Shown: positions 44,007-52,435 of the stretch, piece after piece | Layout of the letters: every line of letters starts with the position of its first letter | How positions within the stretch are numbered: position 1 is the first letter of the stretch | Program-made: the position numbers and the translations under genes | Notes under the pieces: model-generated | Told to the model about the DNA's origin: nothing | Databases searched by the model: none | Seen by the model: only the letters and a program-made list of their open reading frames with translations | DNA from: Erysipelotrichaceae bacterium | GTDB lineage: Bacteria > Bacillota_I > Bacilli_A > Erysipelotrichales > Erysipelotrichaceae | DNA length: 56,263 bases | Direction: 5' to 3' | Assembly (NCBI GenBank): GCA_017539105.1 | Contig: JAFYHQ010000031.1 | Coordinates: 1-56,263, forward strand

Positions 44007-44966
44007 ATGAAAAAGTTATTATCTGTTTTATTTGTATTATTGCTCGCTTTATCATTAGGCGCTTGCTCAAACGAGGGCGGTAACGAAGGCGGCGGCGATG
44101 AAGTCAAAGCGAAAGTCGGCGTTTCCACGATCTCTCTGGATAACGACTACTGCATTCAGATGAATGACGGTATCATAGCTGCTGCAAAAGACAAGGGTTA
44201 TGAAACGATGACCATCAGCGCTTTCTTCGATGCAGAACAGGAACTGGCTGCACTGGATCAGCTGGCTACCAACGATGTCAAGGCTATGTACTTCCTGGGT
44301 GGCGCTACGGAAGCTCTGGTCAATGAAAGAAATGCGACTTATGAAGGTCTGGGTATCTTCTCTCAGGGTTATGCCGATGGCGTTGAAGCGTGGCTGGTCG
44401 AAGACAATGACGGCATCATTGCTGCGTTCCTGGATGCAGTCGACAGATATGCCGCTGAAAAAGGCATCACTGACGCGCAGGTCGTAGGTCTGTTCCCGGC
44501 CGGTTCCGATGCAGAAGGCTCTCAGCAGTATGAAACGCTGAAGTCATTCATCGCAACGGCAGAAAGCCATTTCGAAGGTACAGGCATTTCCTTCGCGAAC
44601 TACTACATCAGCGATGACGCAGAAGGCGTTTCCAACCTGGTTGAAACCGTCCTGAATACGTATGAGAATCCGAGATTCTTCTTCTGCTACAACAACGATT
44701 TCGCGATCGTTGCATCCAACACGCTGATTTCTGCAGTTGGCGATACCAGCGAATACCTGGTCTACTCTTCCGAGGGTGACGCTACTTCTCTGGAAATGAT
44801 CGCCGATGACAGCAATCCTTACAGAGGCTGCGCATTAGGCAACACTTACCAGACCGGTTACAACATCGGCTTACAGCTGGTCAACTGGATCGAAAACGGC
44901 AAGATGGAAAATGTTCCTGCCAAGAAAGATTTCGTCGACTGGACGAATGTCAAGGATTACCAGTAA
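44007..44966 (+). CDS. Sugar ABC transporter solute-binding lipoprotein, RbsB-like
   Basis: This 319-residue exported lipoprotein has the signal sequence MKKLLSVLFVLLLALSLGAC with lipobox LGAC, followed by a Gly/Glu-rich linker. The mature part fits the type-1 periplasmic-binding (Peripla_BP_4) fold: KVGVSTISLDNDYCIQMNDGI, AALDQLATNDVKAMYFLGG, and hinge-like segments FFCYNNDFAIVASN and LVYSSEGDATSLEM. It delivers a monosaccharide or glycoside to the RbsA/RbsC-like subunits encoded next. AGGAGGACAAAC precedes the ATG. Its codon use is more adapted than its neighbours, as expected for a highly expressed binding protein. Confidence 0.9.
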   Translation: MKKLLSVLFVLLLALSLGACSNEGGNEGGGDEVKAKVGVSTISLDNDYCIQMNDGIIAAAKDKGYETMTISAFFDAEQELAALDQLATNDVKAMYFLGGATEALVNERNATYEGLGIFSQGYADGVEAWLVEDNDGIIAAFLDAVDRYAAEKGITDAQVVGLFPAGSDAEGSQQYETLKSFIATAESHFEGTGISFANYYISDDAEGVSNLVETVLNTYENPRFFFCYNNDFAIVASNTLISAVGDTSEYLVYSSEGDATSLEMIADDSNPYRGCALGNTYQTGYNIGLQLVNWIENGKMENVPAKKDFVDWTNVKDYQ

Positions 44967-45007
44967 GAAACACACAATCTAACACCAATCATTAAAAAGG
45001 ACTCATT

Positions 45008-46495
45008 ATGGAAAACACGATTCTAGAGTTTAAAAACATCACTAAAGAGTTTCCCGGAGTCCAAGCACTGAAAGGCGTATCATTTGATCTGAAGGAGGGC
45101 GAGGTATTGGCCCTCCTTGGTCAAAATGGAGCAGGGAAATCGACTTTAGTAAAGTGCTTGACCGGAGCGAATGTTCCGACCAGCGGAACGATCAGACTCT
45201 TCGATCATGATTATGAAATGATCACCCCGAAACAAGCCAAGGAAAACGGCGTCGGCGCGGTCTATCAGGAACAGAACCTGGCAGAGAACCTGCCGGTCGT
45301 CGAGAATGTCTTCATGGGCAACCTGCCTGGCAACGGCGTCATCGTCGATTATCAGGAGATGCTCAGAAGAGCGCAGGAGATCTTTGATTCTTTCGGCGTC
45401 GATATCGATCCGAAGGCTTCCATCGCCAGCCTGTCTCCGGCCAAGGGACAGATCGTCGAGATCGCCAAGGCAACGGCCCAGAACCTGAAGATACTTATCC
45501 TGGATGAACCGACAGCGCCGCTGACAACCAAGGAAACGGAAACCCTCTTCAGCATCATCCGTAAGCTGAAAGCGCAGGGAGTCTCCTTCATCTACATTTC
45601 CCATCGTCTGGAGGAGATCTTTGAGATCTGCGACAGGGCCGTGGTCATGCGCGACGGCGAATACGAAGGCGAAACGCTGATCAAGGATACCAGCCGTGAA
45701 GAACTGATCAAGATGATGATCGGCAGAGACCTGGGCAACTACATTCCGGATCGGGAAGATATCTCGACGGATGAGGTCGTACTGAAGGTCGAACATCTGA
45801 CCGGCAACGGCGACCATGATATTTCGTTCGAATTGCATAAAGGCGAGATCCTGGGCTTTGCCGGACTGGTCGGCGCAGGACGTACGGAACTGATGGAAAT
45901 GTTGTTCAACAAGGAACCGCACGAGTCGGGCACGATCGAGATCAAGGGCAAGCCGTTCACCGGCAAACAGCCTTGGGACGCGATCGATCAGGGTCTGGCG
46001 CTGCTTCCGGAAGACCGCAAGAGAACAGGCCTGTTCCTGAATTTCCCGGTCGGTTTCAATATCTCGCTGCCGAGTCTCAAACGTTTCTCCAAGCTCGGTG
46101 TCATCGATAAGAAACAGGAAGAAGAATGCATCGACAGTTTCTGTCAGAAACTGCAGGTCAAGACCCCGAACTACCAGCAGCTGGCTCAGTATCTGAGCGG
46201 CGGCAACCAGCAGAAGCTGATCGTTGCCAAGTGGCTGGCGACCAACAGCGACATCATCATGTTCGATGAGCCGACTAGAGGCATCGATGTCGGTACGAAA
46301 CACGAGATCTATATGATGATCGATGAACTGGCCAAGGAAGGATGTTCCATCATCATCGTCTCTTCAGAGAATGAAGAGATCATGGGCCTGGCCGACAGGA
46401 TCATCGTCATGTCCGAGGGAGAAATTGCCGGCTCTCTCAGCAAAGACCAATACAACAAAGAAGTCCTTCTCGATTTGGCATCAGGAAAGAGGTAA
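45008..46495 (+). CDS. Sugar ABC transporter ATP-binding protein, RbsA/MglA type
   Basis: This 495-residue protein has two ABC domains in tandem. The first has Walker A LGQNGAGKST and Walker B LILDEPTAPLT, with switch ISHRLEE. The second has the usual degenerate loop GLVGAGRTEL, signature LSGGNQQKL and Walker B IMFDEPTRGIDVG. It energises uptake by the CUT2-type importer. Comparison with the degenerate homologue upstream is direct: every motif lost there is present here. The permease gene starts 3 bases after the stop. Confidence 0.94.
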   Translation: MENTILEFKNITKEFPGVQALKGVSFDLKEGEVLALLGQNGAGKSTLVKCLTGANVPTSGTIRLFDHDYEMITPKQAKENGVGAVYQEQNLAENLPVVENVFMGNLPGNGVIVDYQEMLRRAQEIFDSFGVDIDPKASIASLSPAKGQIVEIAKATAQNLKILILDEPTAPLTTKETETLFSIIRKLKAQGVSFIYISHRLEEIFEICDRAVVMRDGEYEGETLIKDTSREELIKMMIGRDLGNYIPDREDISTDEVVLKVEHLTGNGDHDISFELHKGEILGFAGLVGAGRTELMEMLFNKEPHESGTIEIKGKPFTGKQPWDAIDQGLALLPEDRKRTGLFLNFPVGFNISLPSLKRFSKLGVIDKKQEEECIDSFCQKLQVKTPNYQQLAQYLSGGNQQKLIVAKWLATNSDIIMFDEPTRGIDVGTKHEIYMMIDELAKEGCSIIIVSSENEEIMGLADRIIVMSEGEIAGSLSKDQYNKEVLLDLASGKR

Positions 46496-46498
46496 ACA

Positions 46499-47467
46499 AT
46501 GAATAAATCAGATAAGATAAGACAAACAATCACTAAATTTATCCCCCAGATCATTCTGTTGATCCTGGTGATCTTCTTCACCATCATGAACAGCCGTTTC
46601 TTGTCACAGAAGAACCTGATCTCGGTCGTAAGACAGGTTTCTACCACAGGCATTGCCTGTCTGGGTATCTCGTGCCTGCTGATCACGGGCGAGCTTGATT
46701 TCTCGATGGGTGCGCTCTATGCGTTCACCGGCGTGTTCACGGCTTCAGTCTATGCCAAGACGGGATTACCGATCTATCTGATCATGCTGGTATCGCTGAT
46801 CTGTGCCGCATTGATTTCCTGCTTTACCTGCTGGATCACGATACAGTTCAATGTGCCAAGACTGATCATATCCATCGCCATGCAGACGGCGATCAACGGC
46901 TTGAACGTCATCATCTCCGGCAATAAGACATTGTACGGTCTGCCTGACAACATCAAATGGATCGGTCAGGGTTATATCGGTGTCGTTCCGATTTCGACAA
47001 TCATCTTTATCGCTTTGGCGTTTGTCGTCGCATTCATGCTGAATAAGACTTATCTGGGAAGATACATCATGGCAGTCGGCGGAAACAACGAAGTTGCCAG
47101 ACTTTCCGGTATCAACACCAAGAAGATCAAATATATCACTTCCGCGATTGCAGCAGTCATGGCCGGTCTGGCCGGTCTGGTCGCGATGTCAAGAACGTTC
47201 TGCGGTTCTCCGACGGCAGGCGGTTCCATCAGCTCGGATATCATCTCGGCGGCTGTCCTGGGTGGCGTTTCCATCATGGGCGGTCAGGGCAAGACTTCCG
47301 GCCTGGTTACCGGTGTCATCATCATCGGCGCATTGAACGTCGGACTGAACATGATGAACATGTCTTCGAACGCGCAGGATATCTTCAAAGGATCGATGCT
47401 GGTCGTGGCGATCGTCGTCGACAGCCTCACGAAGTCCAGACGCGCAAAATCCAAGAGACATGAGTAA
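46499..47467 (+). CDS. Sugar ABC transporter permease, RbsC type
   Basis: This 322-residue permease has about 10 membrane segments. The family hallmark for CUT2 permeases, GGNNEVARLSGINTKKIKYITSAI, is the cytoplasmic coupling loop, and TGELDFSMGALYA is the conserved early-loop motif. It forms a homodimer with the RbsA-like ATPase below it. The gene overlaps the next one (beta-phosphoglucomutase) by 8 bases, so the importer and the sugar-phosphate enzyme are translationally linked. Confidence 0.93.
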   Translation: MNKSDKIRQTITKFIPQIILLILVIFFTIMNSRFLSQKNLISVVRQVSTTGIACLGISCLLITGELDFSMGALYAFTGVFTASVYAKTGLPIYLIMLVSLICAALISCFTCWITIQFNVPRLIISIAMQTAINGLNVIISGNKTLYGLPDNIKWIGQGYIGVVPISTIIFIALAFVVAFMLNKTYLGRYIMAVGGNNEVARLSGINTKKIKYITSAIAAVMAGLAGLVAMSRTFCGSPTAGGSISSDIISAAVLGGVSIMGGQGKTSGLVTGVIIIGALNVGLNMMNMSSNAQDIFKGSMLVVAIVVDSLTKSRRAKSKRHE

Positions 47468-48101
47468 GGCGGTCATATTCGATCTCGACGGCGTACTGAT
47501 CTCGACAGATAAGCTTCATTACAAAGCCTGGAAGGCCATCGCTGATCAGGAAGGGATCTATTTCGATGAAGAAATAAACAACCGTCTGAGAGGCGTCTCG
47601 AGGATGGCTTCGCTGGAAATCGTTCTGGAGCGAAGCGACAGAGAGTATTCTCAGGAAGAAAAAGAAAAACTGGCGGAAGCCAAGAATGATATCTACAAAG
47701 AATCATTAAAAGAATTAAGTCCGAAGGATCTCTTCGATCATGCGGTAGAGACGATAGCTGCTTTGAAGGAAAAAGGCATCAAGGTAGCGATCGGTTCTTC
47801 CAGCAAGAATACAAGGACCATCCTGAGGCAGTTGGGGATCGAGGATGTTTTCGATGCGATCTCCGACGGAAACAATATCACGCACTCCAAACCGCATCCG
47901 GAGGTCTTCCTGAAGGCATCGGAATTCCTGGGTCTTGAACCTGAGGACTGCACCGTCGTGGACGACGCCTATGCCGGGATCGATGCCGCGAAAGCCGCAG
48001 GCATGACGGCAGTGGGGATCGGAGATGCGACGAACTATGAGAAATGCGATCATACAATCAGCGATCTGTATGAATTAGTCGATTTGATGGAGGAAAACTG
48101 A
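47460..48101 (+). CDS. Beta-phosphoglucomutase-like HAD phosphatase-fold enzyme
   Basis: This 213-residue enzyme of the haloacid dehalogenase superfamily has nucleophile and acid/base Asp residues in VIFDLDGVL (Asp8 and Asp10), the cap segment STDKLHYKAWK, the Ser/Thr motif VAIGSSSKN, and the Lys and metal-binding Asp residues in SKPHPEVF and TVVDDAYAGIDAAKAAG. It converts beta-glucose 1-phosphate to glucose 6-phosphate. The position between the sugar importer and a GH3 enzyme suggests that a beta-sugar 1-phosphate arises inside the cell, normally through a phosphorylase. Specificity for glucose rather than another hexose is not proven. Confidence 0.85.
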   Translation: MSKAVIFDLDGVLISTDKLHYKAWKAIADQEGIYFDEEINNRLRGVSRMASLEIVLERSDREYSQEEKEKLAEAKNDIYKESLKELSPKDLFDHAVETIAALKEKGIKVAIGSSSKNTRTILRQLGIEDVFDAISDGNNITHSKPHPEVFLKASEFLGLEPEDCTVVDDAYAGIDAAKAAGMTAVGIGDATNYEKCDHTISDLYELVDLMEEN

Positions 48102-48102
48102 A

Positions 48103-49785
48103 ATGGTCGATCTGAAAGCAAAACCTTTTTACTTGAATGATGAACAGGAGAAATGGGTCTACGACACTTTGAACAGTATGACACTGGAAGAAAAGTGTGG
48201 ACAGACCCTGCTGATCGTCGGCTTCGGCAAGAGCGACGAGGAACTGCTTGATCTGTATAAGAAAGTCCATTACGGCGGCATCATGCACAGGCCGGGTCCG
48301 GCCAAAGAGATCAAGGAAAGAAACGATCTCATGCAGAAGGAAGTCAAAGTGCCGCTGCTGGTGGCTGCGAATATGGAATTCGGCGGACAGGGCGTTGCCG
48401 TAGATGGCACGTTCTTCTCCAACCAGATCGGAATCGCCGCGACCGGTGATCCTCATGAAGCATACAACCTGGGCGATATCTGCGGTGCCGAAGCAAGGGC
48501 GGTAGGCGTGACCTATGCGTTTGCTCCGGTGGTGGATATCGACATGAACTGGCGCAACCCGATCACCAATACCAGAGTCTATGGCAGCGATCCGAATATG
48601 GTCAAAGAGTGCGGTCTGGAATACCTCAGAGGCATCCGTCAGCACAATGTCGCTGTGTCGATCAAGCACTTCCCTGGTGACGGCGTCGACGAACGGGACC
48701 AGCACATATTGCCTTCGGTCAACTCCTTATCCTGCGAGGACTGGGACAAGACCTATGGCATGATCTATCAGGCTCTCATCGATGAAGGCGCCAGAACGGT
48801 CATGGCCGGACATATCATGCAGCCGGCATATACCCGTCATTTCAGCCCGGGCATCAAGGATGAAGACATCATGCCTGCGACCCTGTCCAAGGAACTGATC
48901 ACCGATCTTTTGAGAGGCAAGCTCGGTTTCAACGGCGTCGTCTGTACCGATGCCGCCAACATGGTGGGCATGTGCTGCATGATGGAGCGGGAAAAGCTCG
49001 TTCCTCACTGCATCCAGATCGGTTGTGATATTTTCCTGTTCGGTCGCAATGTCGAAGAAGACCACGAATATCTGGTCGAAGGCGTGAAGAATGGATTATT
49101 GACGGAAGAAAGACTGGACGAAGCGGTCACCCGTATCCTGGCGTTAAAGGCTTCTTTGAACCTGAACGGTACCGAGAAGTTTACCGATGAAAACTACATG
49201 GATGTCATTTCCTGCGAAGATCATCTGCATAGAGCCGACGTGGTTGCGGACAAGGCGATCACTCTGGTCAAGGATACCCAGCAGCTGCTGCCGGTCACTC
49301 CGGAAAAATATCCGAAGATCCTCTTAAGCATGATCGAGGATGACGGTTTCATGGTCAAGACGACTTGCGGTGAGATCGTCAAGGAAGAACTCGAACGGGC
49401 AGGCTTCGAAGTCGAACTGATGCCGAAAGACGTCGATCTGATGTATACGCAGATCCCGGTCAAGGATTATAAGAAGAAATGCGATCTGCTGCTTTATGTT
49501 GCGAATATCGCCAATGCGAGCTACCAGACGGTCGCCCGTGTCAGATGGACGATGCCGGCTGCATTCAATGCGCCATACTACATCAAAGACATCCCGACGG
49601 CTTTCATTTCCGTTGCCAACCCTTACCATTTCGTCGATGTTCCGATGATCCGTACGATCATCAACGCCTACTCTTCCAACCGCGCCAGCATCCGTGCTGC
49701 CATCGAGAAGATGATGGGCAAGAGCGAATTCAAGGGAACTTCACCGGTCGATCCGTTCAACGGATTCTTCGGCAAGGATATTTAA
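48103..49785 (+). CDS. GH3 family glycosidase or phosphorylase with NagZ-type His-Asp pair
   Basis: This 560-residue two-domain GH3 enzyme has no signal peptide, so it is cytoplasmic. The motif SIKHFPGDGVDERDQH matches the NagZ loop KHFPGHG-x4-DSH: the Asp-x-His acid/base pair is kept, but the His of GHG is Asp. The nucleophile region is GFNGVVCTDAANMVGM. Family members with this His have been shown in some cases to use phosphate instead of water, that is, to act as phosphorylases. With beta-phosphoglucomutase encoded immediately upstream (1 base gap), a phosphorolytic route is plausible here. Hydrolysis remains the default assumption. Confidence 0.85.
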   Translation: MVDLKAKPFYLNDEQEKWVYDTLNSMTLEEKCGQTLLIVGFGKSDEELLDLYKKVHYGGIMHRPGPAKEIKERNDLMQKEVKVPLLVAANMEFGGQGVAVDGTFFSNQIGIAATGDPHEAYNLGDICGAEARAVGVTYAFAPVVDIDMNWRNPITNTRVYGSDPNMVKECGLEYLRGIRQHNVAVSIKHFPGDGVDERDQHILPSVNSLSCEDWDKTYGMIYQALIDEGARTVMAGHIMQPAYTRHFSPGIKDEDIMPATLSKELITDLLRGKLGFNGVVCTDAANMVGMCCMMEREKLVPHCIQIGCDIFLFGRNVEEDHEYLVEGVKNGLLTEERLDEAVTRILALKASLNLNGTEKFTDENYMDVISCEDHLHRADVVADKAITLVKDTQQLLPVTPEKYPKILLSMIEDDGFMVKTTCGEIVKEELERAGFEVELMPKDVDLMYTQIPVKDYKKKCDLLLYVANIANASYQTVARVRWTMPAAFNAPYYIKDIPTAFISVANPYHFVDVPMIRTIINAYSSNRASIRAAIEKMMGKSEFKGTSPVDPFNGFFGKDI

Positions 49786-49791
49786 ACGGTT

Positions 49792-50520
49792 ATGAAAATC
49801 ACGATAATCGGCGGAACCGGCTGGCTTGGCGCAGAGATCGCCTTGGAAGCGAAGAACCGCGGACATGAGGTCATCGCGGTATCGCGTCATCCCGAGGATA
49901 TCCGGTATACGCTGACAGCGGATATTCCGTCGCTGAAGGCGGATGCGGCAAATCTTGAGGAACTGCTTGCGGTCATTCCGGATGATACGGATGTCCTGGT
50001 CAATTCACTGATTCCGGATCCGTTCGTCCACGAAACTTTTCCTGACTGGTGTCAGAATGTGATCGACTGCGCGAAGCAGAAAGGGATCAAGCGTCTGATC
50101 GCGGTTGCGGAAGCGTGCGTCTTCGAGGTACGTCCGGGACTGCGTCTGAATGAGACGACCTTCCTGACACCTGCCTACCGGACCTGGTTCGGCGAACATG
50201 TGCGCAGCCATGAAGTCTACCTGAACGAGAAAGAGCTCGATTGGGTAGAGATCGCGCCGGCAGCAAAGTGTCTTCCGGACAAGGAACTGAAGGAATACAA
50301 GATCGCGGTGGATCGTCTCGCGACGATCGATCCGCTGGTCGAAGCACTGGAAACTCCGGATCCCGATCATTATTCCTTTGCGGATACAAGCTATATCTCG
50401 ACGCAGGACTATGCTTATGCGGTCCTGGATGAGATCGAACATCCGACCTATCATCAGGCCCGTATCAGCGTCTGCTGGAAGGTGAAGCATGAAATGTATG
50501 AGGGAGGGCCACAGGCATGA
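49792..50520 (+). CDS. NAD(P)-binding Rossmann-fold reductase (SDR-like)
   Basis: This 242-residue protein begins MKITIIGGTGWLGAEIALEAKNRGHEV, the Gly-rich nucleotide-binding loop (GGTGWLG) of atypical short-chain dehydrogenases. The central part IKRLIAVAEACVFEVRPG and the later segment LDWVEIAPAAKC fit the NAD(P)H-binding family of oxidoreductases or epimerases. The usual catalytic Tyr-x3-Lys is not evident, so a reductase, isomerase or regulatory role is possible. It begins 6 bases after the GH3 gene and overlaps the next, homologous gene by ATGA. Confidence 0.82.
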   Translation: MKITIIGGTGWLGAEIALEAKNRGHEVIAVSRHPEDIRYTLTADIPSLKADAANLEELLAVIPDDTDVLVNSLIPDPFVHETFPDWCQNVIDCAKQKGIKRLIAVAEACVFEVRPGLRLNETTFLTPAYRTWFGEHVRSHEVYLNEKELDWVEIAPAAKCLPDKELKEYKIAVDRLATIDPLVEALETPDPDHYSFADTSYISTQDYAYAVLDEIEHPTYHQARISVCWKVKHEMYEGGPQA

Positions 50521-51194
50521 GGATCGCTATTCTTGGAGCCAATGGCAGAGTCGCAAGCCGCATGGTGAATGAAGCGCTGAACCGCGGCCATGAGGTCGTC
50601 GGGATCGACCACAAGCGCCGTGACAATATGCCGGAAGGCATGGAATTCTGTCAGGCGGACATGTGCGATGTCGAAGCACTTGCGGAAGCGATTAAAGGCT
50701 GTGATGCGTACATCTTCTCGGTCATTCCGGTTTTGAAGGGGCTGGATAAGATCACTTATGTGGTGCAGTGTTCGATCGACGCATGCAAGAAAGCGGGCGT
50801 ACCGCGCATGATCTATGTGTGCGGCGGCATGTCTTCCTGGGTCCGTCCGGGCGTGTATCTGATGGATGACCAGAAGAAGCCGGGTCATCGCATGACCAAC
50901 AAGGCGAATGATGCGATCATCGGCAGCCATGAGGTCGCGCTGGAATATTTGCGTACGATCGACGACTTCGACTGGTGTGCACAGACGGCGCCGCTCTGGA
51001 TGGAAGAAAACATGGGCGGCCGTACCGGTAAGTACCGCATGGGTACGGAATATCCGGTCTATATCGATCCAGACAACAAGGATCTGAGTCCCCAGCAGAA
51101 CTGTCATATTTCCATGGAGGACTTTGCGGTATGCATGATCGACGAGGTCGAACAGAGCCGTCATCACAAGTGCCGCTATACCGTAGGGTATTAA
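50517..51194 (+). CDS. NAD(P)-binding Rossmann-fold reductase, paralogue of the preceding gene
   Basis: This 225-residue protein starts MRIAILGANGRVASRMVNEALNRGHEV with the same nucleotide-binding loop. The middle KAGVPRMIYVCGGMSSWVRPG aligns with the upstream protein. The paired, overlapping paralogues probably act on related substrates, or as two subunits, in modifying a sugar or aglycone. Again no classical catalytic Tyr-x3-Lys is obvious. A hairpin separates it from the transporter gene downstream, so the operon may be broken or attenuated here. Confidence 0.82.
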   Translation: MRIAILGANGRVASRMVNEALNRGHEVVGIDHKRRDNMPEGMEFCQADMCDVEALAEAIKGCDAYIFSVIPVLKGLDKITYVVQCSIDACKKAGVPRMIYVCGGMSSWVRPGVYLMDDQKKPGHRMTNKANDAIIGSHEVALEYLRTIDDFDWCAQTAPLWMEENMGGRTGKYRMGTEYPVYIDPDNKDLSPQQNCHISMEDFAVCMIDEVEQSRHHKCRYTVGY

Positions 51195-51215
51195 TAAACG
51201 TTTTATAAAAAACTG

Positions 51216-51257
51216 GCATCAGGACATCGGTTGTTCATAAAGAAGATTCCCTGATGC
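51216..51257 (+). promoter_or_regulatory. Inverted repeat between the reductase pair and the transporter gene
   Basis: gcatcagg (51216-51223) and cctgatgc (51250-51257) pair perfectly over 8 bp with a 26-base loop; no T-tract follows. The GGAG site for the MFS gene starts 4 bases after the stem. It may regulate or partly decouple translation. Confidence 0.45.
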
Positions 51258-51273
51258 TTTGGAGATTATGTAT

Positions 51274-52434
51274 ATGAGAACAACTGATTTGAAAAAAAGC
51301 AAGATCGCCATCCTATCGCTGGCGTTTCTGACGATGATCAGCGTACTGAATGTCATCACATCATCACTGGCAACCGCTTTCCCTGAAGCAAGTACGCTTA
51401 CGCTGCAGATGTCGGTCAGCTGTGCCGGACTGACGACGATCGTGATGTCCTTCCTGACACCATCGGTCTATCAAGCGCTGACCAGAAGAAGAGCCGTCAT
51501 CCTGGCAATGGTCGTTCTGATCCTGTGCTCCGTTCTGGTCTATTTCTATCATCCGAGCATCGTGATGATCTACATCTTCTCGCTGACCTTCGGTGTTACC
51601 GGATCGCTGTATATTCCGGCTGTCACCAGCGCCATCATCGATTACTATGATGGTCCGGAGAAACTGGATCTTCTCTCGAAACAGTCGGTACTTTCCAGTG
51701 CGGGAGGAATGCTGTTTACATTCGTGATCGGCTTCCTGGCAAACATCAGCTGGAACACCTCGTTCCTGGTCTTCCTGCTGATCATCCCGTCATTGATCTT
51801 GTGCGTCCTGTATTATCCTCAGGATCTGCCTGTGGAAGAAACGAAAGAAGAAGCAAAGACAAAAGCCAAAGTATCGCCTGCCATCATCAAGTACGGTCTG
51901 ATCGCTTTGAGCTTCATCATCTGTTTCGGCGTCTATATGGCAAACATCTCTCTGTATGTCGCAGAGAAGAATGTGGGAACGACGGCATTTACCGGCACCC
52001 TGGGCGCCATCATGATGCTGGGGGGAATCCTGGGAGGAGCCCTGTTCAAGAAGGTATCCGAGAAACTGGATAACGAGATCTTCGTACTGTCCTTCGGAAC
52101 ATTGGCTCTGTGTTACTTCGTCCTGTCAAAAACAGGCAGTGCCGTGGTCATCGCGATCCTGTCCTTCCTGATCGGACTGGCACAGGGACTTCACATGCCT
52201 CAGTGCATGCTCGGGGTATCACGGGAGATCGACCCGAGCGAATCGGTCTTAGGCAGCGCCGTCATCTGCAACATCGCGCCGAATGTCGGCAACATGGCCT
52301 CACCGATCATCATTACGACGATATCAACATTGCTGTTTGGCGAAGCGATCGGCAAGCGTTTCATTCTTGCTGCCTGCGTCGCAGCCGTCATCGCAGCACT
52401 TATGTTACTGAATACAAGAAAGAAGGGAAACTGA
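51274..52434 (+). CDS. Major facilitator superfamily transporter
   Basis: This 386-residue membrane protein has 12 predicted segments in two six-helix halves joined by a basic and acidic loop (EETKEEAKTKAKVSPAIIKYG). The organisation and the central LTFGVTGSLYIPAVTSAIIDYY fit a sugar/drug MFS transporter. It could import a glycoside or export the aglycone produced by the enzymes of the locus. The ATG at 51274 is chosen because GGAG lies nine bases before it; ATG 51268 and TTG 51259 are worse placed. The oxidoreductase gene follows after 1 base. Confidence 0.85.
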   Translation: MRTTDLKKSKIAILSLAFLTMISVLNVITSSLATAFPEASTLTLQMSVSCAGLTTIVMSFLTPSVYQALTRRRAVILAMVVLILCSVLVYFYHPSIVMIYIFSLTFGVTGSLYIPAVTSAIIDYYDGPEKLDLLSKQSVLSSAGGMLFTFVIGFLANISWNTSFLVFLLIIPSLILCVLYYPQDLPVEETKEEAKTKAKVSPAIIKYGLIALSFIICFGVYMANISLYVAEKNVGTTAFTGTLGAIMMLGGILGGALFKKVSEKLDNEIFVLSFGTLALCYFVLSKTGSAVVIAILSFLIGLAQGLHMPQCMLGVSREIDPSESVLGSAVICNIAPNVGNMASPIIITTISTLLFGEAIGKRFILAACVAAVIAALMLLNTRKKGN

Positions 52435-52435
52435 T

